From contig JAABSX010000002.1 of the NCBI GenBank assembly GCA_011390205.1, positions 1 to 64,000 on the forward strand: DNA of 64,000 nucleotides. Direction: 5' to 3'. Made by a program: the position numbers and the translations under genes. Shown piece after piece: positions 55,461 through 64,000 of this stretch. Origin of the DNA: Microscillaceae bacterium. Its GTDB lineage: Bacteria > Bacteroidota > Bacteroidia > Cytophagales > Microscillaceae. Positions within the stretch are counted from its first letter, which is position 1; each line of letters begins with the position of its first letter. The notes under the pieces were generated by a model. It was not told the DNA's origin and searched no databases. It saw only the letters and a program-made list of their open reading frames with translations.

Positions 55461-56891
55461 ATGAAAAAACGATTTAACAAAACCAAAATCATCTCTACTG
55501 TAGGGCCTGCCTGTAGCAGCAAAGCAATGCTTTTAGAGCTTGCAAGAGCAGGAACAGATATTTTCAGGTTGAATTTTTCGCATGGCACACACGAAGAGCA
55601 TTTTAAGGTGGTCGATAACATTCGTCAGCTTAATAAAGAGCATAATCTTAACATAGCTATTCTACAAGATTTACAAGGACCTAAGATTAGAGTAGGAGAT
55701 ATAGAAAAAGGAGAAGTAATGCTCGAGACAGGCAAATTACTTACCATTACCACAAAATCCGTTGTGGGCACTGCCAAAAAAGTAAGTACTACTTATACAG
55801 CCCTCCCCAAAGATGTAAAGATAGGAGATAAAATCTTGATGGATGATGGCAAAATCACGCTGGAAGTTACAGATATAGGCTCAGACGAAGTTACCACAAA
55901 GATACTCTTTGGAGGAATCCTCAGACCTAAAAAAGGGATCAATCTCCCCAATACACAGGTGTCTTCTCCCTCACTGACCGAAAAAGATACCGAAGACCTG
56001 ATGTTTGGGCTAGAGCATGATCTTGACTGGATTGCACTTTCATTTGTCAGAAATCATATTGACATCTTGCTTCTCAAGCACCTCATCCGCCAAAAAGGAA
56101 AAGCCACCAAGGTCATCGCCAAAATAGAAAAACCTGAGGCAATGGAAAACTTAGATGAAATTATCGCTGTGTCTGACGCTCTTATGGTAGCACGTGGAGA
56201 CCTTGGCGTAGAAATCGGGATGGAAGAAGTACCAATGGCCCAAAAGAAAATCGTCAAGAAATGTGTCCAAGCTGGCAAGCCTGTCATCATTGCTACACAA
56301 ATGATGGAAAGCATGATTACCAATCCTGGCCCTACACGTGCTGAAACCAATGACATCGCCAATGCAGTGCTAGATGGAGCTGATGCCCTTATGCTGAGTG
56401 CAGAAACTGCCGTGGGGCAATACCCCCGAATGGTCATAGAAGAGATGACAAAGACCATCCGAATCGCTGAAACTAAAGCAGACAATATCTATCACAAAAA
56501 CCAACAGGCTGACCCCGCATCACCTACTTTCTATAATGACAGTGTAATCGCTGCCGCAAGCCGATTAGTAGAAAATGTAGATGCTACTGCCATCTTGGGT
56601 ATGACTAGCTCAGGATATACTGCTTTCAGAGCCGCAAGCCACAGGCCTAGTGCCAATATTTATATCTTTACCTCTAACAGACAACTCGTAAATCAACTGA
56701 GCCTGGTCTGGGGGATTAGGGCATTTTATTATGATAAATTTGTGTCCACAGACCAAACCTTTGACGATGTCCAGAGAATCTTAATAGACAAAGGGCTAAT
56801 AGAAAAAGGGGATAGAGTGATTCACTTGGCAAGCATGCCCATCAATAAAAAGAACAGAACCAACGTGATTAAGCTCTCTATCGTAGAATAA
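55461..56891 (+). CDS. pyk: Pyruvate kinase
   Basis: A 476-residue protein that transfers phosphate from phosphoenolpyruvate to ADP in glycolysis. Phrases: TKIISTVGPACSSKAMLLEL at the start, FRLNFSHGTHEEH, the catalytic loop AKIEKPEAMENLDEIIAVSD, MVARGDLGVEIGMEEVPMAQ and MMESMITNPGPTRAETNDIA with metal and PEP ligands. The C-terminal regulatory domain is complete and length is usual. Single gene with its own upstream region. Confidence 0.97.
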   Translation: MKKRFNKTKIISTVGPACSSKAMLLELARAGTDIFRLNFSHGTHEEHFKVVDNIRQLNKEHNLNIAILQDLQGPKIRVGDIEKGEVMLETGKLLTITTKSVVGTAKKVSTTYTALPKDVKIGDKILMDDGKITLEVTDIGSDEVTTKILFGGILRPKKGINLPNTQVSSPSLTEKDTEDLMFGLEHDLDWIALSFVRNHIDILLLKHLIRQKGKATKVIAKIEKPEAMENLDEIIAVSDALMVARGDLGVEIGMEEVPMAQKKIVKKCVQAGKPVIIATQMMESMITNPGPTRAETNDIANAVLDGADALMLSAETAVGQYPRMVIEEMTKTIRIAETKADNIYHKNQQADPASPTFYNDSVIAAASRLVENVDATAILGMTSSGYTAFRAASHRPSANIYIFTSNRQLVNQLSLVWGIRAFYYDKFVSTDQTFDDVQRILIDKGLIEKGDRVIHLASMPINKKNRTNVIKLSIVE

Positions 56892-57032
56892 AGCAAGGAG
56901 AAGTAGTAAAAAGACTTATTTTTTATTTGGAAAAGACTTAGGCAAAATTTTGTAAATCAATTTTGTTTTCTTAGACTTGTCCTATAAGATATGAGTCTTT
57001 TACTATTTTGAATCCTTAAACACCGCTTAATT

Positions 57033-58679
57033 ATGAATTTTGATTATATCATCGTGGGTGCAGGCTCTGCAGGCTGCGTACTCGCTAATCGACTTACCGA
57101 AGACCCCAAGGTCAAAGTCTTGCTCTTAGAAGCAGGAGGGAAAGACAAAAAACTAGAAATCCACGTACCAGCAGCTTACTCCAAACTAAATAACTCAGAG
57201 GTGGATTGGGCCTTTCATACAGAGCCACAGGCACATGTGAATCAAAGGCGGATGTTTCAACCCAGAGGAAAAACCCTCGGAGGCTGTAGCTCCACCAATG
57301 CCATGGCCTATATCAGAGCAAATGCCGAAGACTACAATGACTGGCAAAAAATGGGCAACCAAGGCTGGGGCTATGAAGATGTACTGCCTTATTTTGTTAA
57401 ATCAGAGCACAATGAGCAGATTCAAGGGGCTTACCACGGCAACCAAGGCCCTCTGAACGTAACCCTTGCCAAACAACACAAATCTCCCTTGGCAGGTGCT
57501 TTTATACGTGCTTGTGTAGAGGTAGGTATCCCCGAAAATCATGATTTTAACGGAGCTACTCAAGAAGGGGCTGGTTTGTTCCAGTTTACTATCAAAGGTG
57601 GTAAAAGATGGAGTACAGCTTCAGCTTTCTTAAAGCCTGTCCTTGGCCGCCCTAACCTCACAGTCATCACGCATGCACACACCCAAAAAGTGATTTTAGA
57701 GGATAAAAAAGCTGTAGGGGTAGAGTTCTCACAGGGTAAAAAAACAGAAAATATACAAAAGGCTTTTGCTAGTAAAGAAGTAATTCTCTCAGCAGGGGCC
57801 TTTGGCTCGCCGCAGCTTCTGATGCTTTCAGGAATTGGTGATAGCAAAGAACTTCAAGACAAGGGCATAGCAGTAGCCCATCATCTGCCTGGAGTAGGCA
57901 AAAATCTACAAGACCACGTCTTTTGTTTTATGAGTAGCCTTTGCTCCCAGCCTATCACTGCCAATCATCACCTCAAACCGCTCAATCAACTCAAAGGGCT
58001 TGCAAGGTTTTTACTCTTCAAAAAAGGACCTTTTACTTCGAGCCCACTAGAAGCCAATGCCTTTGTGAAACTAGACAAGGCTGCCGACCGCCCCAATCTG
58101 CAGCTACATTTTGCACCTGTGCATCTTGGCTCTTATGAAGGTGATTTATACAATACGGATTCTTACCCTCACACCGATGGTTATACCATTTTGCCTACTT
58201 TGCTCAAGCCCGAAAGTAGGGGCTATGTGGGGCTACGTTCTGCACACCCCTTTGAAGCTCCTGTCATTCAGCCCAATTACCTAGAGTCTGAAGCAGATTT
58301 AAAAGTGCTGCTAGAAGGCTGCAAACTCTCATACAAAATCTTGCAAGCTGCTGCTTTCAGGCCTTATATGAAAGAAATTCATTTTCCTGCACAGCTAGGA
58401 AGTGATGAAGAGTTGGCAGTGCATATCCGCAAGACCTTAGAAACGGTCTATCATCCTGTGGGAACTTGTAAAATGGGGCATGACGAGATGGCAGTGGTAG
58501 ATAGCAACTTATCTGTGCATGGCATCAAGGGGCTGCGTGTGGTAGATGCTTCTATTATGCCTACGGTCGTCTCTGGCAATACCAATGCACCAAGCATCAT
58601 GATAGGGGAAAAAGGAGCTGATTTAATCAAAGGAATCAAAACAGCCGAAAGCAAAAAGAATTTACAGGCTACGAATTAA
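57033..58679 (+). CDS. GMC-family FAD oxidoreductase (choline dehydrogenase-like)
   Basis: A 548-residue flavoprotein: FAD-binding DYIIVGAGSAGCVLANRL, GMC signature 1 region FQPRGKTLGGCSSTNAMAYI, signature 2 VILSAGAFGSPQLLMLSGIG, GVGKNLQDHVF, and the C-terminal active-site histidine in TVYHPVGTCKMG followed by SGNTNAPSIMIGEKGADLI. The family oxidises alcohols; many members are labelled BetA, but no betaine genes are adjacent, so the alcohol is unknown. Length is typical. Ends with a strong hairpin terminator. Confidence 0.92.
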   Translation: MNFDYIIVGAGSAGCVLANRLTEDPKVKVLLLEAGGKDKKLEIHVPAAYSKLNNSEVDWAFHTEPQAHVNQRRMFQPRGKTLGGCSSTNAMAYIRANAEDYNDWQKMGNQGWGYEDVLPYFVKSEHNEQIQGAYHGNQGPLNVTLAKQHKSPLAGAFIRACVEVGIPENHDFNGATQEGAGLFQFTIKGGKRWSTASAFLKPVLGRPNLTVITHAHTQKVILEDKKAVGVEFSQGKKTENIQKAFASKEVILSAGAFGSPQLLMLSGIGDSKELQDKGIAVAHHLPGVGKNLQDHVFCFMSSLCSQPITANHHLKPLNQLKGLARFLLFKKGPFTSSPLEANAFVKLDKAADRPNLQLHFAPVHLGSYEGDLYNTDSYPHTDGYTILPTLLKPESRGYVGLRSAHPFEAPVIQPNYLESEADLKVLLEGCKLSYKILQAAAFRPYMKEIHFPAQLGSDEELAVHIRKTLETVYHPVGTCKMGHDEMAVVDSNLSVHGIKGLRVVDASIMPTVVSGNTNAPSIMIGEKGADLIKGIKTAESKKNLQATN

Positions 58680-58695
58680 GCCGCTGCTAGGCAAA

Positions 58696-58730
58696 AAAGC
58701 CTTTGCTCCAGTGGAGCGAAGGCTTTCTTT
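58696..58730 (+). terminator. Terminator after the GMC oxidoreductase gene
   Basis: 14-bp stem AAAGCCTTTGCTCC (58696-58709) with GGAGCGAAGGCTTT (58713-58726), one G-U pair, 3-nt loop, followed by CTTT. Confidence 0.8.
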
Positions 58731-58778
58731 ACATATCTTCTAAGTTTTTCTTTTTTTAAGAATCTTGGGGCTTGCTTC

Positions 58779-58997
58779 TTATTCTGATTTTTTTCTGTGA
58801 TGTTCGTATTGCCAGTTTTGCAAATCTTCTCCTGAGTACCCTTTTTTATCAAAAGCTTTATCTCCCTCTTGAATTGTTTTTTCTGCTAAAAACTGTATCG
58901 ATACTTTGCGTAAGTCCGCCAAATCCTGTTCAGAGTCTATCGTTTGGAAGAGCTTGAGGATATTCAGTTGTGCTTGATTAAGTGTGTTTCTATGATT
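58779..58997 (-). pseudogene. Antitoxin-like small protein without a start codon
   Basis: Between stops at 58998-59000 and 58779-58781 an open minus-strand frame reads LNILKLFQTIDSEQDLADLR, then KVSIQFLAEKTIQEGDKAFD and KKGYSGEDLQNWQYEHHRKK. The composition is that of a real small helical protein, similar in style to antitoxins paired with RelE/HigB toxins (xxADKxxxEKGxxxxxxxxWxxxHxR). No ATG or GTG opens it; only CTG or internal TTG are possible. No toxin gene is adjacent. Probably a relic that lost its 5' end. Confidence 0.5.
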
Positions 58998-59187
58998 TTA
59001 CTAATTCAAGGTTACGATTTTTCACTCAGAAATTGTGGATTCTATGGTACTCAATATTACAGTAGCTATTTCAAGGAATAATCTGAATTTGAAAAGGTTA
59101 TATTCTGTGATTACCTTTGGCACTTCAGGAGGTTTATTTTAGAAGTCGGTAGTAACTTTCAAGGCAAAGAGGCATAAAACTCCCCCA

Positions 59188-59892
59188 CTACTTATCTGTG
59201 AGCATGAAGCCTACTCCGTGTACATTTTCTATCTTGATGCTGCTGTCTTTTTTAAGGTACTTGCGTAGCTTGGTAATAAACACATCAAAACTACGTCCGT
59301 GGAAATAGTCATTCTCTCCCCAGATAGCGATTAATGCCTCTTCACGGCGCAAAATATTATTTTTTTTCAGATAAAGCAGTTTAAGTATCTCACTTTCTCG
59401 GGCAGTAATTCGGCGTTCGTCTCCATCTATCTCGAGCAGTTGTAAGCTATAATCAAAGGTATATTTCCCGATTTTGAAGATGGTATCCTCTATCTCATTA
59501 GGCACAGAGATGGTATTTCGCTTAAGGATTGCCTTGATTCTATAGACCAGTTCTTCTTCATTGAAAGGCTTGGTGATGTAATCATCTGCTCCTAGTTTGA
59601 AGCCGTGTATTTTATCATCTATGAGTGATTTGGCAGTTAAGAATAAGATAGGGATGGTTTTATTGTTGGTTCTGATTTCTCTTGCCAGTGAGAATCCGTC
59701 TTTCTTAGGCATCATCACGTCAAAGATACAGAGGTCAAAAAGTTTTTCTTTGAAAGCTTCTAGTGCCTCCTCTCCATCTCTGCAAAGCTTGACTTCAAAG
59801 CCCTCCATTTCAAGGTAATCTTGTAGGAGAGAGCCAAGGTTAAAGTCATCTTCGGCGAGCAACAGGCGAGTTTTTACTTTACTTTTTATCAT
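59188..59892 (-). CDS. OmpR-family response regulator (RprY-like)
   Basis: A 234-residue regulator: receiver domain (about 8-122) with the acidic pocket in LLLAEDDFN, the phospho-acceptor aspartate in LCIFDVMMPKKDG, T in PILFLTAKSLIDD and K in DDYITKPFNEEEL. It is followed by a winged-helix DNA-binding domain (about 135-232, ITARESEILKLLYLKKNNIL and FDVFITKLRKYLKKD). It lies 91 bp downstream of the cognate kinase gene on the same strand; the pair resembles Bacteroides RprX/RprY. Confidence 0.95.
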   Translation of the reverse strand: MIKSKVKTRLLLAEDDFNLGSLLQDYLEMEGFEVKLCRDGEEALEAFKEKLFDLCIFDVMMPKKDGFSLAREIRTNNKTIPILFLTAKSLIDDKIHGFKLGADDYITKPFNEEELVYRIKAILKRNTISVPNEIEDTIFKIGKYTFDYSLQLLEIDGDERRITARESEILKLLYLKKNNILRREEALIAIWGENDYFHGRSFDVFITKLRKYLKKDSSIKIENVHGVGFMLTDK

Positions 59893-59927
59893 ATTTTGAT
59901 TTCTTCAAATCACTTATAAGCCCCTTC

Positions 59928-59972
59928 AAGCCCCAAAGGAGGGGTTTTTGGTAAATTTCCCCTTTGGGGCTT
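59928..59972. repeat. GC-rich hairpin between kinase and regulator genes
   Basis: 12-bp stem AAGCCCCAAAGG (59928-59939) and CCTTTGGGGCTT (59961-59972), with a partial direct copy (AAGCCCCTTC) just before it. It sits inside the intercistronic gap and could weaken read-through into the regulator gene. It looks like a dispersed intergenic palindrome. Confidence 0.6.
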
Positions 59973-59983
59973 AGTCGGCTAAA

Positions 59984-61237
59984 TTATTCATAAGGCAAAA
60001 ATAAGTCAAATCTGCTTCCTTTTCCTAATTCACTTGATAGATTAATGTGCCCTTTGTGCGCATCTACCATCATCTTCACATAAGCAAGCCCCAGCCCGAA
60101 GCCTTTGACATTGTGGATATTGCCTGTGGAAACTCTGTAAAATTTATCAAAAATATATTTTTGCTTGTCTTTGCTCATGCCTATTCCCTTGTCTTCTACT
60201 GAGATGACCACTCCATCTTCACGGTCATGGGTGCTGATGGTGATGTCAGGAGATTCGGGAGAGTATTTATTGGCATTGTCTAACAAGTTAGAGATAACAT
60301 TGGTCAAGTGGCTCACATCCGCCACTATTTCATCTTTGAATGCATTCAAGAAGCAGTGAATTTTGCCATTCCGTTCTCTTACTTGGAGGTCTATGGTATT
60401 GAGGGCATCTTGTATGACATGGTGCACACTGGCCTTGGATTTATCTAGCTGGATATCACCTCGCTCTAGTTTTGCGATTCTGAGAACTTGCTCTACTTGA
60501 TTTTGTAGCTTGGAGTTCTCTTCGTGGATAATGCCCGAATAATGAATAATTTTCCCTTGGTTTTCTAAAATTTTAGGGCGGCGGAGCATATTGCTTGCCA
60601 AGGAAATCGTGGAGATGGGCGTTTTGAGCTCATGGGTCATATTATTGATAAAATCTGTGGTCATTTCCGAAAGTTTCTTTTGTTTCCAGATGGTTTGTAT
60701 CGTCAGGATAAAACCCGTGATGAGAAGCATTACAAAAAGCAAAGAAGCTGCAAGCATTCCGCCCATTTGCTCAAAAACATAGAGATTGGGGTTTAAAAAT
60801 GACAGCCTCAGCTCGGCACGTCTGGGCCTCAGGATACCATCTAGACACAACCCGTGTGCATTGACACTGGTCTGGCAGCTCCCTGCATAATCAGGGTGTT
60901 TTTTATCTACTATTTCAAAAGTATAATCAAGATTAATGTGGTGATACCTAAACTCAGTCTGTAAAAGGCTGTCTATTTTGTCTTTTTGGGCCTTACGAAT
61001 AGGAATGACTAAAGAATTGCTTTGGTTTTGTTCAATGGTTTGAGCAATGGCTTGCACAGTGAGACTATCTTTGGATAATCTATACGCAATCCGATAAGAA
61101 GCCATCGTTACACGGTGCTTTAGCTGTGACTCACGAAGCTGTGCAGCATGCCTTATCCAAGTAATCTGCATAATGACAAGCCCCAGCAATGACAAAGAGG
61201 AAGCTGTAATGATTAGTATGATACGCTTTTTGTTCAT
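59984..61237 (-). CDS. Transmembrane sensor histidine kinase (RprX-like)
   Basis: A 417-residue kinase: two membrane helices (about 6-27 and 158-181) around a periplasmic domain of about 130 residues with two cysteines in GSCQTSVNAHGLC that may be disulfide-bonded. Then the H box FINNMTHELKTPISTISLAS (histidine near residue 203) and the ATPase domain with NLLDNANKYSPESPD, VEDKGIGMSKDKQKYIF and FGLGLAYVKMMVDAH. There is no HAMP domain. Together with the OmpR-type regulator downstream it forms a two-component system of unknown signal. Confidence 0.94.
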   Translation of the reverse strand: MNKKRIILIITASSLSLLGLVIMQITWIRHAAQLRESQLKHRVTMASYRIAYRLSKDSLTVQAIAQTIEQNQSNSLVIPIRKAQKDKIDSLLQTEFRYHHINLDYTFEIVDKKHPDYAGSCQTSVNAHGLCLDGILRPRRAELRLSFLNPNLYVFEQMGGMLAASLLFVMLLITGFILTIQTIWKQKKLSEMTTDFINNMTHELKTPISTISLASNMLRRPKILENQGKIIHYSGIIHEENSKLQNQVEQVLRIAKLERGDIQLDKSKASVHHVIQDALNTIDLQVRERNGKIHCFLNAFKDEIVADVSHLTNVISNLLDNANKYSPESPDITISTHDREDGVVISVEDKGIGMSKDKQKYIFDKFYRVSTGNIHNVKGFGLGLAYVKMMVDAHKGHINLSSELGKGSRFDLFLPYE

Positions 61238-61689
61238 AATCTTACAAAGGTATTCATTCGGTTTTTTTCCTTAAAGGCTTTAACAACTCGATAACGGCAT
61301 TTTTTGTCTGCCAAACTGCTCTTTCCTAACAAAAAGAAAATTAGGAAATCTTTTTTAAATATAAAAATCTATTCTGGTATTTGCACAAAAAACTGTCTAA
61401 AAGAAACTTAAAAAGACTCATCTTTTATATGAAATAAGAACAAGAAGCTAAGCACATGTGCCAATTATCAATCTATGGCACAACATATAGTACAAACTGA
61501 ATAGGTATAAGCAATGAGTAATATGCAATCTACGGAAACTTATTTTTTTGGTAATGCCCCATAAATTTTACATTTTTGCAGACTTTATTTAAGTTTTTAG
61601 ACAAACCTTGATGAGAGTAAATAAATTTCAATACAAAACCTAATCTATACAGATTAACTATTTTTTAGGACTTAAAGAAGGAAAAAACC
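61238..61689. other. Intergenic region between kinase gene and prfB, no gene seen
   Basis: About 450 bp of AT-rich sequence with divergent promoters expected on both sides. TTTTACATTTTTGC around 61565-61578 could be a -7 region for prfB. No repeat, hairpin with a T run, or coding frame was found. Confidence 0.5.
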
Positions 61690-62770
61690 ATGACCAACGA
61701 ACAATTCAAAGACATGAAGGCCCGCATCTCGGCTTTGAGGGGGTATCTTTGACTATGATGAAAAGCTAGAAAAAATACAAGAACAAGAAACCCTAACACT
61801 GAACCCTAAATTTTGGGATGACCCAAAGGAAGCCGAAAAAATCTTAAAAAATATCAAATCACTCAAAATCTGGACGGACAGCTACGCAAAAGCTGCACAA
61901 CTCTTCGAGGAGCTAGAAATTTTACAAGAATTTTTGGAGGCGGGTGAAGGAAGCAGCGCCGAAGTAGAGGAGGCTTTCAAGGCTTTGCTCAAAGCAGTAG
62001 AAGACCTTGAATTTAAGAAAATGCTCAGTGGCGAAGAAGACCAACTCAATGCCATCATAGAAATTAACCCTGGTGCAGGCGGCACAGAAAGCAATGACTG
62101 GGCAGAAATGCTCATGAGAATGTATATCCTCTGGGGCGAAAAAAACAAATACAAAGTAAAGGAGGTAGATTACCAACCAGGAGAAGTCGCAGGCTGCAAA
62201 TCAGCTACTTTGGAGTTTGAAGGAGATTTTGCTTACGGACACCTCAAATCCGAAATAGGCGTGCATCGCTTGGTCAGAATATCTCCCTTTGACTCTGGAG
62301 GCAGGCGACACACTTCCTTCGCCTCAGTCTTTGCTTATCCTGTCATAGATGATACCATCGAGATAGACATCAACCCCGCTGACATCAGCTGGGATACCTT
62401 CCGCTCAGGTGGTGCTGGAGGGCAGAATGTAAACAAAGTAGAGACTGCCGTAAGGCTCAAACATGCCCCTAGTGGGCTCATCATTGAGTGTCAGCAAGAA
62501 CGCTCACAGATTCAAAACAAAGAAAAAGCCCTCAAAATGCTCAAATCCAAACTTTACCAAATAGAAGTGGATAAGCGAAATGTAGAGCGTGATAAAATAG
62601 AGGGTACTAAAATGAGGGTCGACTTTGGCTCACAAATCCGAAGCTATGTGCTGCACCCTTACAAAATGATTAAAGACCTCCGCACCAATTACGAACGCTC
62701 AGATGTGCAAAATGTACTGGATGGAGATTTGAATGATTATATCAAAGCATTCCTCATGAGTGAGGATTAA
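61690..62770 (+). CDS. prfB: Peptide chain release factor 2, with programmed +1 frameshift
   Basis: Starts at ATG 61690 ([20 protein letters not shown]), reads to an in-frame TGA at 61750-61752, shifts +1 and continues [20 protein letters not shown] to the TAA at 62768-62770. Features of RF2: SPF in [18 protein letters not shown], which reads the stop codon, and GGQ in [16 protein letters not shown], which triggers peptide release. Total about 359 residues, normal for RF2. The shift self-regulates: low RF2 makes the ribosome pause at TGA and slip into the productive frame. The purM gene begins 66 bp later. Confidence 0.96.
61737..61753 (+). promoter_or_regulatory. prfB programmed +1 frameshift site
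   Basis: AGGGGG (61738-61743), a Shine-Dalgarno-like stimulator, is three bases before the slippery CTT-TGA-C (61747-61753). This is the classic RF2 autoregulatory site, with one extra G compared with the E. coli AGGGGG-TAT spacing kept. Confidence 0.95.
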
Positions 62771-62835
62771 GCTTTTTCAGAGACAGGCACTAAAAATAGC
62801 CTGTATTCGTAATTTTAACTTTATTTGATATTACA

Positions 62836-64000
62836 ATGCGTTACGACCAAAGAGGGGTTTCCGCCTCCAAAAGTGAAGTCCATCAAGCCATCCAAAAGCT
62901 AGACAAAGGGCTGTTTCCCAAGGCTTTCTGCAAGGTCATCCCTGATATGCTCGGCAATGACCCTGCCTACTGCAATATCATGCATGCCGATGGAGCAGGC
63001 ACAAAATCTTCACTCGCCTATGCCTATTGGCGTGAGACGGGTGATTTGTCTGTCTGGAAAGGCATCGCCCAAGATGCCCTCGTGATGAACCTAGATGACT
63101 TGCTCTGCATCGGAGTCTATGACCAAATGCTTCTCTCCTCTACCATTGGGCGTAACAAGCACCTCATTCCTGGAGAAGTCATCAAGGCCATCATAGAAGG
63201 CACACAAGAACTGCTCGATATGCTTGCCGAGCAAGGCGTACACATCCACCACACAGGCGGTGAGACGGCAGACGTGGGAGATTTGGTGCGTACCATCATC
63301 GTGGATAGCTCCGTAACGGCACGAGCCCGCAGGGCAGATATCATCACCAATGAAAAAATTACCTCAGGCGATGTCATCATCGGCTTGGCATCTTATGGAC
63401 AAGCATCTTATGAGCAAACCTACAACGGAGGAATGGGCAGCAACGGGCTTACCTCTGCAAGGCACGATGTTTTCAGCAAAGAAATTGCTCAAAAATACCC
63501 CGAAAGCTTTGACCCTGCTGTGCCTGAGAACTTGGTGTATGTAGGCAAATACGGACTTACCCAAGAAATCAATCCCCAAGAGTATCCTGCACTGCCTCAG
63601 AGCATCACGGCAGGTAAATTGGTCTTGTCGCCCACACGCACCTACGCACCCGTGATGAAAGCCCTGCTAGAAAACTTCCGTGGCCAGATTCACGGCTTGA
63701 TTCACTGTACGGGCGGTGCACAGACCAAAGTCCTCAATTTTGTGGAAGGCCTGCACATCATCAAAGATACGCTTTTTGATACGCCTCCGCTTTTTGAGAT
63801 TATCCAAGAGCAAAGCCAGACCCCTTGGGCGGAGATGTATAAGGTCTTCAATATGGGGCATCGCTTAGAAATCTATGTGGCCGAAGCAATGGCGCAAGAA
63901 ATCATAGATCAAGTAAAATCCTTCAAGATAGATGCACAAATCATCGGGAGGGTAGAAGCAGCAGCAGAGAAAAAACTCACCATTCAATCCAAATATGGCA
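62836..64000 (+). CDS. purM: Phosphoribosylformylglycinamidine cyclo-ligase (AIR synthase), 3' end outside window
   Basis: About 388 codons from the ATG at 62836, running off the right edge. It begins MRYDQRGVSASKSEVHQAIQ, then NIMHADGAGTKSSLAYAYW, QDALVMNLDDLLCIG and HHTGGETADVGDLVRTIIVD, corresponding to the PurM ATP-binding and GGETAxxxG motifs in the form used by Bacteroidota. It closes the imidazole ring to make AIR in purine synthesis. Since a Bacteroidota PurM has about 388-390 residues, only the last few codons are probably missing. Confidence 0.93.
   Translation, partial: MRYDQRGVSASKSEVHQAIQKLDKGLFPKAFCKVIPDMLGNDPAYCNIMHADGAGTKSSLAYAYWRETGDLSVWKGIAQDALVMNLDDLLCIGVYDQMLLSSTIGRNKHLIPGEVIKAIIEGTQELLDMLAEQGVHIHHTGGETADVGDLVRTIIVDSSVTARARRADIITNEKITSGDVIIGLASYGQASYEQTYNGGMGSNGLTSARHDVFSKEIAQKYPESFDPAVPENLVYVGKYGLTQEINPQEYPALPQSITAGKLVLSPTRTYAPVMKALLENFRGQIHGLIHCTGGAQTKVLNFVEGLHIIKDTLFDTPPLFEIIQEQSQTPWAEMYKVFNMGHRLEIYVAEAMAQEIIDQVKSFKIDAQIIGRVEAAAEKKLTIQSKYG

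Overview
The window looks like chromosomal DNA of a gliding or T9SS-type member of the Bacteroidota, probably order Cytophagales. The signs are a GldD gliding lipoprotein, a PorE-like OmpA/PD40 protein, PorV/PorQ-like and helix-hairpin-helix outer-membrane proteins, SDR-type threonine dehydrogenase, RprXY-like two-component genes, AT-rich DNA, and Bacteroidota promoter boxes (TTTG, about 20 nt, then TAnnTTTG), clearest before tRNA-Thr. Species is inference; no rRNA is present. Many nominal starts are TTG or GTG; I moved them to the first sensible ATG where one exists.

Layout. 1-6.8 kb: a partial membrane sensor, a decayed IS1-type transposase, a PorE-like protein, an RlaP-like nucleotidyltransferase and a DUF349 protein. 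6.87-12 kb is an accessory zone: tRNA-Thr, then a REP-associated transposase (RAYT) inside perfectly inverted palindromes, further REP-like hairpins, two exact 234-bp repeats plus degenerate copies, a pentapeptide-repeat gene, and relics of Rpn, HsdM and IS630 proteins and of a split AAA/PD-(D/E)XK protein. 11.6-21.7 kb: HemJ-like protein, TlpA-like redoxin, a histidine kinase, an M48 protease, AsmA, a histidine phosphatase, a LolD/MacB-type ATPase and gldD. 22.1-22.4 kb holds two tandem tRNA-like RNAs with covarying helices, which I consider the best candidate for something undescribed. 22.6-28.8 kb: an Lrp regulator, a two-gene outer-membrane operon, and two accessory modules each bounded by another copy of the 3' end of the second gene; cargo includes a zeta-toxin-like gene and a KilA-N gene.

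28.9-64 kb is mostly housekeeping: mtnA, a Sir2-like gene, a 1568-aa transporter-like/HEAT/cyclic-nucleotide-binding fusion with a secreted coiled-coil partner, a GH18-like protein, tRNA-Ala, a threonine dehydrogenase and an eboC-like prenyltransferase, htpG, a nucleoside-recognition protein, nrdA, a giant GPAT-HAD-AGPAT fusion, acpP-fabF-rnc, pyk, a GMC oxidoreductase, an OmpR-type two-component pair, prfB with its programmed +1 frameshift, and purM running off the right edge.

Working together: acpP-fabF supply acyl chains and the 49.5-52.7 kb fusion would use them to make phosphatidate. GldD and the PorE-like protein belong to gliding/T9SS biology. purM and nrdA serve nucleotide synthesis. 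All database-level assignments are from reading motifs by eye; no search was run.
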